Origin: Rhizomucor pusillus
Taxonomy: Eukaryota; Mucoromycota; Mucoromycetes; Mucorales; Lichtheimiaceae
Direction: 5' to 3'
NCBI GenBank assembly: GCA_900175165.2
Contig: FWWN02000704.1
Span: forward strand, 393,864 to 457,863
DNA length: 64,000 nucleotides
The stretch's first letter is position 1. Each line of letters opens with the position of its first letter. Shown here in pieces: positions 13,075 through 22,419 of the stretch. The notes beneath the pieces are model-generated. The model searched no databases. It was not told where the DNA came from and saw only the letters and a list, made by a program, of their open reading frames with translations. The position numbers and the translations under genes are program-made.

Positions 13075-15002
13075 ATGGAAAGGAGAATAAGACGCGCTAT
13101 AGAGCGTCGCCGTGGCATTCCAGAGTAGGCAGTGGTGTCCAGAGTAGGCAGTAATGCATACCACAACAGACATTGGTCTAATGAATCCCATAACTCCAGA
13201 TTACCTACATTATCAGGCGATCACCCTCGTCTCTTACGACCTGAAGAATATCGTAAGCATTGATCAACTCAAGATCACGTAACAAATATCTCACCAATCG
13301 TACGTAGGACAACGTTTTGGTCATGCAACAACGCATTCTGAAAGCTCTTCCATAGTAGAACCTGTCTGCTTCACACCCACGACAGACAATTCCTCAGAAA
13401 GAAGTATTCTCGAGGGCATTCGACATCGACTACGGATATCCCACGAGAAGAAGCAATATGCTGAACACGACCTTGACAATAACCTTGACAACAATCAAAA
13501 CCCTGATATACCGAAAGCACATACAGCATTGCCTGCATCCTCTTCTCGAAATGAGGATGATACACACCAAGCAAACACTGAAATGGATGTTAGTTTTAGA
13601 GACATTCCCCAAAAAGCAGCGGATGAGAGCGTACAAGAACTTGAAAACGCTCTTAACTTGAAGAGAGCATCAATCGAGCATGACGTCAATGATACCCGCC
13701 AGTCAGTGGCAGCCTATGAAGCTTATAAGGATGATTATTACGATCATGGCGATGTAGACTACGCCGCTGAGGATGAGGTGACTGATGGTCACAGCGTTGG
13801 AGGCAGAAACATGACACAATTGCCCATGAACACAGCAGATGATGCAGCAAATGCGCCAGTTTCTCGTGAAGACAATACGCCATCTCCTCGAAATGAAGAT
13901 GATATGTACCACACAAATATGGAACTCGATATAAGTTTTGGGGATGTTTCCCCAAAGGCAGCGAATGAAAACGTACAAGAAACTGAAACTGTTCCTAACT
14001 TGGAAAAACCATCAACGGAGCGTAACAACAATGATACCTCCCGGGCAGTTGCAACCTATGAAGCTTATCAGGATGATTATTACGATTACGGTGATGTAGA
14101 CTACGCCGCTGAGGATGAGGTGACTGGTGACCGCAACGTTGGAGACGGAAAGATAACGCAATTGCCCATGAACACAGCAGATGATGCAGCAAATATGTTG
14201 GTTTCTCGAGAAGACAGAGTACACGTCGAAATTACAGATATTACCGAAAGTTATACTTATAACTTTATCCCGATGGAAGAGATCGAAAACAACGGAGTAT
14301 CGGCCGCTATAGAATCGAGCGCGGTTTATCCTCCTAGACATGCTTCATACGACGACCGGATGCTGCAAGACCTGTATGACGAGGCAGACCTATCGGAGGA
14401 AGCAAAACGTAAACTAGAAGCGACCCTGCGAGATATTCGAACTGCTATGGAGAAAGAAACCCGTCCCAATAGGCAAGACAATGCAGTTACCACTGCATTG
14501 GAATCTCTCAAAAATACGGTCGCTTTGTGCATTGAGAATTTTACGAAGTATGAACAGCGTTCCAGAATATGCAACGTATGATACTTACTCTTGTTATAGG
14601 AATAATGCTCTTCCTTGTATCGATGACTATGGAAATGCTTTGGTGGAAGAATTCGATCGCATTGTAAGTAAACTTGAAGAACATATCTCAAGGAGCAGAG
14701 TCTCGTAATTAAACATACACAGGGTGCTCTGGAAGCGAGACGTTCGCAACTTATGCGGCAGCTGAAGCGTGCTAAAAATCATCGGAACAGAACAAGAAGG
14801 AGGCTGATGGAGAGTCAAGATGAGTTCAGTGCCAGATACGAGAGACTTTTAACTGTGCGACGAAATCATTTTCGATTAGAAGAACGGCAACGGGTGAGTA
14901 TTTCGATTCTGGATATTTGAAGGAATTACATTTACTAAACGAGAATTGCAGGTCCTTTCTGATGTAGCGAGATCGACTATACAGTACAAAAATAAAACTT
15001 GA
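13075..15002 (+). CDS. Probable CENP-U/Ame1-like inner kinetochore protein with tandem repeats
   Basis: Six exons (13075-13124, 13170-13252, 13308-14547, 14600-14663, 14723-14893, 14952-15002) sum to 552 residues in frame. The N-terminus is a short Arg-rich motif (MERRIRRAIERRRG) resembling the Mis12-binding N-terminal motif of yeast Ame1. The middle is acidic and holds two near-identical 114-residue repeats with DDYYDxGDVDYAAEDEV. The C-terminus (from about residue 440) is a charged coiled coil ending RLEERQRVLSDVARS, like the C-terminal coiled coil of fungal CENP-U/Mis17. The assignment rests on this layout and recalled family features, not on an alignment. CENP-U/Ame1 pairs with CENP-Q/Okp1 at centromeres. 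It could be another coiled-coil nuclear protein. Confidence 0.45.
13547..14230 (+). repeat. 342-bp coding tandem repeat, two copies
   Basis: Copy 1 starts at 13547 and copy 2 at 13889; the phrase encoding SSRNEDD/SPRNEDD recurs 342 bp later, and VSRED recurs at 13859 and 14201. The period is a multiple of three, so the frame is kept. Each unit encodes an acidic, Tyr/Asp-rich 114-residue block. Confidence 0.9.
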
Positions 15003-15243
15003 AAGCATTATACTGCAATTGAACATATATGAGTAATTTGCTCTTATCAGACTGTTACATGCTCTCTGTTTAAAATCAATACTCGCGTTTGCATCCCTGA
15101 ATGTGACAAACAAATTAGTATACTTTGAATACGTTCTAAGAATGCTCATTCGATGTCATTACTCAACAGTGTATTATCTACGGTAAAATAGGTTACTTTG
15201 GAGTGAATTGACAATATTCTGTAGTAGAGTCTGTTAAGGTAAT

Positions 15244-15351
15244 TTAGGGTTAAGCGCTTATCCTAATTACCCTAAATTGCGAGTTTAGGGTTTTTAGGGT
15301 CTAGCATTTACTCTAAATAACCCTAAATTCCAAGTTCAGGGTATTTTAGGG
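15244..15351. promoter_or_regulatory. Array of telomere-like TTAGGG motifs upstream of STN1
   Basis: Six exact TTAGGG/CCCTAA hexamers (plus at 15244, 15285, 15294, 15346; minus at 15270, 15321) and three one-mismatch copies (15261, 15311, 15336) lie within 108 bp. The order of orientations is one forward, then pairs: reverse-reverse, forward-forward, reverse-reverse, forward-forward. The layout repeats every 50-52 bp, so it is a diverged two-copy tandem unit with a partial third. It ends about 110 bp before the STN1 start codon. TTAGGG elements are known sites for Tbf1/Teb1/Taz1-type Myb proteins; a regulatory role here is inference. Confidence 0.6.
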
Positions 15352-15462
15352 TTTGCGGGTAAAATGTGGCAATTTGGAGTTTGCAATAACTGGACACTGA
15401 CATCAACCCGTGCAAATCAAAGGCAGTTTTGATCCGCGTTCGCGTCGCGTACCACGCGCCCT

Positions 15463-16834
15463 ATGCTTGACAAGCAATACTGGGGACTTGATCCACTCTT
15501 CACAAATCACTTAAAACTTTTTACTCGCACGATCAAAAGCCTCGAACAACATAAAGAATATGAGGGTACATATCTATATATCACTCTCTTTGAATCCCTG
15601 ATTAAAATGGATCAGAATTGTTTCTCTTGGGAGGTCATGTCATACAGTTTGCACAGATCTACGGTGTCATCGTAGCAGTCGAAAGCAACTATGCTATGAA
15701 TACATACATAGGTATGTGAAAAATAAATCTTACATGTAAGATTAAGTGTTTAAATGCTATCGCAGTGGACGATAATACGGATTGTCTACCATGCTGCGTA
15801 TGGAATGATACCGGCACAAACCGTAAGCCGCTGCAGCTCGGTACCAGTGTCCGTGTGCGAGGCAGAATTAGCGAATACAATGGAATGCGACAGATAAATG
15901 CCGAAAGTATTGGTGAGTCTCCGAGATCTGTTTGAAGTGTTTGCACTGAGATATCTCGAATTTAGATGTCGTAGTAGATTTGCATGAAGAAAGTTTACAC
16001 TATCTTCAAGCAGCGAATCTACTTGAAAATGTATACCTTAAACCTTTCAATATACCGGAAATAATATCAAGGAAAAAGGAGAGGATCGAAGAACTATTTA
16101 AAAGGGAAATTGATGATGAGTCTAACATTTTGGAAACGAACAGCCAGGTAGGAAGGATGCTTATTTACCGAATTAATATAAGGAAATCCTAAACTACCGC
16201 CAGCATAAGAATATGCAAGATGGAGATGAGGACAACTTACTAGAAGCCGAGATATTGTCTTTTCTTTCATCTCACTACACCTCTACAACCTTCCCAGCAA
16301 GCGTGGCCAGGGATCAAGAGGATATTGTAAGACATATGATGCAAGTCCTTCGAAAGGTATGCTATACAACAGCACGAATAATGCACAAAGCTTTTTTATG
16401 TTAAGTTAATGAAAGCGCGAGAGAAAACGTCCTGATGATCGACGGCTTACCGATTATTACACTAAACGTTTCGAAGCGCTGCTGAAGGAAGGTCACATCG
16501 TACAACTCCAAGGACGTGATCGGTTATATAAGCTTCTGCCAGTGGAGCAACTCAAAAAACATATCATACACATCATCAACCAAACAAAGGAAGCGTTATA
16601 CTCGAACTATGGTAAATTTTGGTCATCCTTGGCGAACAGGACGTTATTTTGATGACCTTCACTGTAGGAGGCGTGACATTCGATTACATCGCGCTCAGAG
16701 TCCGTCAACACGAGATTTTCCAAACAGTTCCAAATGAACGGATTCATAACTGCCTTAGGAAAATGGTAGACGAAAGTCTACTCTATCTGACTAGCCCTAA
16801 AGAGTATGCGCTTGTACCGGATACTTATGCTTAG
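15463..16834 (+). CDS. STN1: Telomere-capping protein Stn1 (CST complex)
   Basis: Seven exons (15463-15565, 15634-15711, 15766-15912, 15966-16147, 16204-16356, 16416-16611, 16668-16834) give 341 residues. The N-terminal half is an OB fold: strands such as QIYGVIVAVES, then YIVDDNTDCLPCCVW and TSVRVRGRISEYNG, followed by NVYLKPFNIPE, which matches the Stn1/RPA2 order. The C-terminus (VPNERIHNCLRKMVDESLL) looks like the winged-helix modules of Stn1. Stn1 with Ten1 and Ctc1/Cdc13 binds single-stranded telomeric DNA, limits telomerase and recruits polymerase alpha for fill-in. The start is the only ATG before the OB fold in frame. Its upstream region holds telomere-like motifs. Confidence 0.82.
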
Positions 16835-17396
16835 CATTTTAATTGTTTGCTATTTGACACCCCACAACATCCACAGTGATCAGTAACTTATAGCGACTAC
16901 GAAACCATAAAACCATTCCGTCAGAACTAAACAGATAGGAATGCAGATAGAACTGTGGCTACTCGACAACTGTAACAATTTTACTACATTGCGAATTAGC
17001 AAGCTAAATTACATTGCATATTATAAATGACATTAACCATTTGTTAGCCTTGTAAACAAGTTGGATAAATGACATGTACGCGTTCCTTTTACGAGGTCGT
17101 CATTTGCTTCAAAGCAGGTCTTGATTTTGACGAAGTCACGTTTCCGTTGCCAATTCCATTTTAAGACTACACGCGTTTCCTCACAACTGTTTCTCCTTGG
17201 TCCATCCCCACTTGCAGCGCCTTCTTCCTCATTCAAAAGGAAATGGAAAATCTTTCCACGTCCAGAGCTTCTCAGCCTATGAAGCAACCGTCTACAAAGT
17301 ATTTGTTGCTAGTTTCACGCATGGGCGCATGTTTCCTCTAAGCGTGTATTTTTTAGACGTTCGTCTAATCCGTTGAAGGCTCGTGATAACAACCAG
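16835..17396. other. Intergenic
   Basis: About 560 bp between STN1 and the zinc-finger/PHD gene. Minus-strand ORFs at 17033-17287 and 17292-17483 have no recognisable domain. A possible splice acceptor at about 17356 hints at an upstream non-coding exon of the PHD gene. Confidence 0.4.
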
Positions 17397-19674
17397 ATGC
17401 CTTTGCAGCTTTCTAATGCAAAGTTCGACAAATCTCACACTATCAAAGACCCTGGAAGACAGCCTTTTGACGCGAAAAAGCATGTTCTGCTTCCTGCAAT
17501 GTCACGACAGACCAATTCACGAGATAGCGCCCCATACAATTTCTCCAGCTCAAACGATGAGAACAGCTGTCCAGAAAACAGTATACGTCTGTATGCTGAC
17601 AAGGCAGCTACTGAAACCGGAAATGTGCAAAACGCGACAGCAGCCTTCGTGTCAAAGGCTATGCAACACCAAGACGTTCGTTCAGAAAGTTTCGCAGCAA
17701 AATCAACAACACCATCGTGTCAAGACACTAGCTTCACTCCGCAGCCGATATACTATGCTGACGAGGATGGTGTCAGTAATCTGTTTAAATGTGATCAACT
17801 AAGAGATATATCCAACGCATCAGATTCTGGACCTATCTCTGTCAACGATATTTCGGACAGTGCGAAGAAATGCTATCCTGTCGTGACCAAGTCTGCAACC
17901 ATGCCTGGTAACGTTGATGCAAGCTCGCAGGAGACGCAGAACACAGAACCATCGCCTTTGTCTCCTATTCGCCGCGTATCTCTTGATATGTACAAGCAGA
18001 CGTACTCACCAGCCGACTCGTCTCAAAAATCTCAAACTAAGGAGACGAGAGCTTCAGAACCGCGAAAAACAAGCTATAAGCGGAAGCAATCTGAATCTGC
18101 TCTGTACCAAACATGTGACGATATATGGACCGAGACACAAGTCGATTTTGGGGAGTTTTCGTACGAGGATATTCAAAGCTTGACCAATCTTCTAAAAACT
18201 CGGTTGGCCCAAGCAAAGTATCGAGCATTGAACACTGCAGAATACTCATCACTGAGAGAAGAGTGTCTTGCTGAAGAAGATAGCCTCACTATACTTGTGG
18301 ACGAAAAGAAACCAATCCGACTGTTGTACAAGCATCATCAGGCAGCACCTCGCTGCACACTCACGAGAGTTGGTAACGGACGCAATCTTTTTACTGAAAA
18401 GAGACCCAAGTTGACGACGGAGATGTATATCGACTTGCCTGAAAAATCAAACATATCGAAGAAGAGATACCTTGAAAATATTTCCCAAAACAAGCAGCCT
18501 CAGAAGAAACAACGCAAAGTAACAAATGGCAAATTTCAGAAAGAAAGTCCAGAACTGCTGAAGAGGAAAGCAGCAGCGCGAGAAGCGGTGAAATCGGTTG
18601 AAGCTGTGACCCTCAAAGATGGTAAGATGGGAAATTGGGAAGCACCAAACACGTTTGCTTAACATTTTGAATAATTGAACAGGCACTAAAGCTTGGGTGT
18701 GTGCACCATGCGATAAGAAGTATAAGAACAAGAATGGACTAGTGTACCATTTGCAGCGTTGCAAATATCTCGAACACGATGACGCAACAAACACACTCTT
18801 GATATCCAAGGTTTATGGTGAATCTCAGCGCAGCGACGACCGTTCTGTTGAAGAGGATGAATTGGTCGATGATGATCCTGAGGAAGAGCACAGCAAAATC
18901 AACTGCATATGCGATAAACCCAAGACCGACGTCGGTACTATGATACAGTGTGACAAGTGCAACACCTGGTACCACTTGGCCTGCACAGGTCTAACCAAAC
19001 AAGACCTCGATGATGATCATTATTGCATCCGATGTGTTCAATCAAAACAGTCAACGCCAGGCGCCTCGTCACCTGGGCACAAGAGTGTATCCGAAGAAGA
19101 ATATGAACTAGAGGATGATAGTGACACGCCTAGTGATGGCCGAACAACTCCCCGTATAAAGGAGATGCAACCGGTTGAACAATCGAAGGAAACAGCTGAA
19201 GCAACAACACCGGTCTTGAATATTCCAGAAGTGATCGAGACGACTTCCATCGAACCAACACCTGCAAGTGTTACAACGGAGGAAGCTTCCCTGGCGATTG
19301 CAACGGCTCTGGATGAGAGCAGCTTCGCTTTTGCATCTGAACCTGCTTATGGAGAAGCATCTTCGCAACTATTCAGTGAACAGCAATTCATGTCTGAACC
19401 TGCTTTTGGAGACTCATCTTCGCAGCAGTTTAATGAACTCCAATTCATGTCTGAACCTTTGATACAAAATTACATCAATAACGGTAGCGGCAATAACAAC
19501 TACAACAGCGGCAGTGATACCCAAATGATATCAACAGATGATAATGTAGATCCTGTCGAGTTCTATACTACTTGGAGCCCCAGCGACCTCGGTTTACTAC
19601 CACCTTCCCTCTTATGTTCTGATTTAACGGCTTTAGATGATTTTTCGGATCCGTTTGTTAGTAATGGGTCGTAA
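17397..19674 (+). CDS. Zinc-finger plus PHD-finger nuclear protein
   Basis: Two exons (17397-18621, 18683-19674) give 738 residues if the ATG at 17397 is used; an upstream exon cannot be excluded. After a long low-complexity N-terminal region there is a C2H2-like finger (WVCAPCDKKYKNKNG...YHLQRC, with Cys as last ligand), then an acidic stretch and a PHD finger (CICDKPKTD...MIQCDKCNTWYHLAC...HYCIRC). PHD fingers read histone H3 tails, so a chromatin role is likely. The C-terminus is Ser/Glu/Asn-rich with a 19-residue unit, SEPA(Y/F)G(E/D)xSSQ, repeated a little over twice (about 19340-19460), resembling an activation region. I do not recognise a specific orthologue. Confidence 0.75.
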
Positions 19675-20324
19675 TTTCCTCAATTCTTTCATCTTTCAGA
19701 AATAAAACTCGATCTATATCCAAGTACCAAATGCTACATTATTGTCACCAAATGACGATCCGGGGAATGCAGGAGATTTGTAAAGCTACATAAATACATG
19801 CCAAAGTAGCTACATGCAATTTGCATATACAAACAGGGCTGGGGTTATCCAGTGACTGGTAGAGCAAATGCTGTCCAAGTTTTGACTGCTACGTTCAATA
19901 TTGCAAAAATGACAGTACACTTTTCAATGAATGATTGTACCTACAGCAAAAAAATCAGTGTAAGATGATTCTAGCGATCTCGTTGGTCATATAGTTATCT
20001 GAGTCACTATATTTCAATTTGCAGCAATTTAAATTCCTGAATATTCATTGACATCTGCTCAGTCCGTCGTAAATATGCCGTTGCTATGGAAAACGTTCCG
20101 AGATTCGTAGATAGCGTCAAGTAAAATGTCCGACCCCGGATGAGCGTCAACGAAATTGACGTCTGTGCGAGGTTGTTGCTGTGGCAACCGTCAGAAATAC
20201 AAGCTTTTTTTACATGATTGACTGCCCCATGTCTACAAATTTGACAAGCTTTCATTTGGTACCAAAGATGCTTGTGGGTTGTGAAAAGTTACCACAAGCT
20301 CATGAAAACCAAAAAATAAACAGG
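19675..20324. other. Intergenic upstream of U6
   Basis: 3' flank of the PHD gene with an AATAAA-like signal at about 19701. No coding sequence recognised. The part near 20280-20324 is the promoter region of the U6 gene. Confidence 0.4.
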
Positions 20325-20330
20325 TATAAA
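20325..20330 (+). promoter_or_regulatory. TATA box of the U6 gene
   Basis: TATAAA begins 31 bp before the inferred U6 start at 20356, the spacing expected for RNA polymerase III genes with an external promoter. Confidence 0.7.
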
Positions 20331-20355
20331 AGGGAAATCGGGGACATTTCTTAAA

Positions 20356-20387
20356 GTGCCACGGTCTTCGGACCCTCTGGCACATAA

Positions 20388-20419
<32 letters not shown>

Positions 20420-20478
20420 GGCCCCTGCACAAGGATGACACTAAGCTTCGAGATGGATACGCTCTACGGAGCAACTTT
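20356..20478 (+). ncRNA. U6: U6 spliceosomal snRNA
   Basis: The invariant core is present: AATTGGAACGATACAGAGA and then GATTAGCATGG, containing the ACAGAGA box that pairs with the 5' splice site and the AGC catalytic triad, followed by CCCCTGCACAAGGATGACA. The 5' end folds as a hairpin (GTGCCA paired with TGGCAC). Transcription should stop in the run of seven T at 20476-20482. The gene is uninterrupted. The 3' part differs from animal U6, as usual in fungi. PRP28, which remodels U6 at the 5' splice site, is about 4.5 kb downstream, probably by chance. Confidence 0.96.
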
Positions 20479-20482
20479 TTTT

Positions 20483-22419
20483 GCAACCTCTTCTTTTGCT
20501 TTGCTACTTTCTGTCTTCAAAGAGCTTGCTTCGAACCGTAATCGTTGTTTTGGTTTGATTTGTCACCCATGTATTGGTGTAATTTTTTTAAAATTCAGCA
20601 CGCTCACCCATGAAGAAAGAATGCTTGGCGTCAGTAGCCTGGAATGATACGATTTGTCATTTCTTTGTTTCCAACAGCATAGACGCACCTCAATCCTTCA
20701 TTTCGGTCCACATTCTTTTTCATTACAATTGGTTGTTGGGATACTGAAAATTTTGTGGGATGAACTGTCGGTATAAGGACTGAATAATGCCTATCAACCT
20801 GAAAAGGTGTGAACTAAAAAATGGCCCTTGGTCACTCAAGCCATCACTTGTGCTCCAGGATATATGGTAATGACCGGTACTATCGTTGTAAGGCGCCAAG
20901 ATTACACAATACAGCCGGCTGCGATTCGGACTCAAGCCTCACCAAGGTATTTTGCTGCCAGTGAAGAAATGGGCATTTTACAATTATACAATGTTGAATG
21001 TTATTAATAGTAAATGAAACATGAGATGAAGAAAACTAGTGGTAGGTTCCTTAATGCCTCTACATGACTCGATCGAAAGCATGCTGCCCATTGCTGAGGA
21101 TACGGAGGAGCTAACATCTAAATTATGTTCCTAGATGCAGCGATCTTTCCGTGCGTTTGACAAAAATAGCACGTCTGCAGCTGTACATGCAGATAAGCAA
21201 CCATTTACATATCATTCCCATCAATTGCACAGCATGTCTAGCCATCGACGTAGCCATATTGGGATAAGAGACCGTAAGCGCAGTCACAACTTAGCAATAT
21301 CTTGTTTGATTCGTCGTTTTTACATTACATTTTACTGTGACCGCTAAGAAAGATAATCATATTTGTTTGCGCGCATTCAACATCCTCCGTGTTTGTCAAG
21401 CAAGGGCGGTTAATCGCTGTTTACTGCAAGCTGTATGCATATGCGTCTTCACAGTTACATACTTATTGCTTAACGGGTAATAGACAGGGAATGGCGTTCT
21501 ATTTTGTCAATAAGTTTGAGCTTAGGCTATCTTTTAGGCGGCATATCAAAGCAGGCACACTCGAAAAATACATACATCGATACTCTAGTTCATAACAGAA
21601 CGTTGACGATATCTAGTATGATCTGCTTTTCGAGTTAACCACATCCGTATCGATCTACAAACAAGGAGAGAAAAAGTCAATAACAGATCGTCCATCGCAT
21701 TCTACCAGCTAGCCATCCGTGGCAGCGGAGTAACCGACACAACATCTACATATAAGCGCGGATTGATTTGACACCTAGTATGCTCTTGGAATTGCCACAC
21801 AGATAGCGGGAAGTTCTGCTCGAACAGGCACAGGCACAGATATCATCAACAACGTAAACACTGATACATGCACGAACTAAATGTCAGGTTCTGCATCGTT
21901 CAGACGCAGATAGCAGAAGCAAAACAAATAAATAATGTAGTACATGGAGTTTATTTCGAGTACGGAGAAGTTTCCAACAGTCAGCCAGCAAGATCAACGT
22001 TTGATATGCATACATGGGTATCGTCGATAGCGTCTGAATTACAAATCTGAAGTCTCAAACCCTACCCCTGATACTCATCGTCTCTGGATCTTCGGACAAT
22101 CGTCTTCGGAAATTCACCGTAAAACGAACTCCTTCGTCGTTAAGAAATGCACCGGGCGTCATTGGGAGCTGTTTTGAAATGTTTGCCCCTGGAATGCAAG
22201 AAAGCTTAAGTGAAAATGCACGTGGCGAACCGACTTACAGCATTAGATGAGATGTTACGTATATTGCCATGTATCCAATATGTATTGCTTACAATTCCTT
22301 ATACATACTAGGACAGCACACGCAGTCACCGAAATGTCGAGATAAGAAAGTTATATTACATTGAAAACAAGGAGTGTGTGTTCCTTATCCCCTTCCCCTT
22401 CCTTTTCCCTCTAAACCAA
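20483..22419. other. Gene-poor stretch of about 1.9 kb
   Basis: No coding region, tRNA or repeat could be supported on either strand. The open frames here (such as 21135-21347 and 21389-21595) are short and featureless. The right end holds the promoter of the SLC10A7-like gene. Confidence 0.45.

Noticed and set aside
13125..13142. An 18-nt intron to remove the in-frame TAG of the kinetochore-like gene
   Set aside because: Too short for normal splicing; a 45-nt intron with proper ends gives the right frame and the full model sums to a multiple of three.
13547..14230. CRISPR-like or mobile-element repeats
   Set aside because: The repeat is 342 bp, in frame and coding, with no spacers or terminal repeats.
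15244..15351. A true telomere or chromosome end
   Set aside because: The motifs are short, degenerate, in alternating orientations, and unique sequence with genes continues on both sides.
19850..19915. Second tRNA-like phrase (TGGTAGAGCA)
   Set aside because: No matching stems or GGTTCGA-type B box at the right distance.
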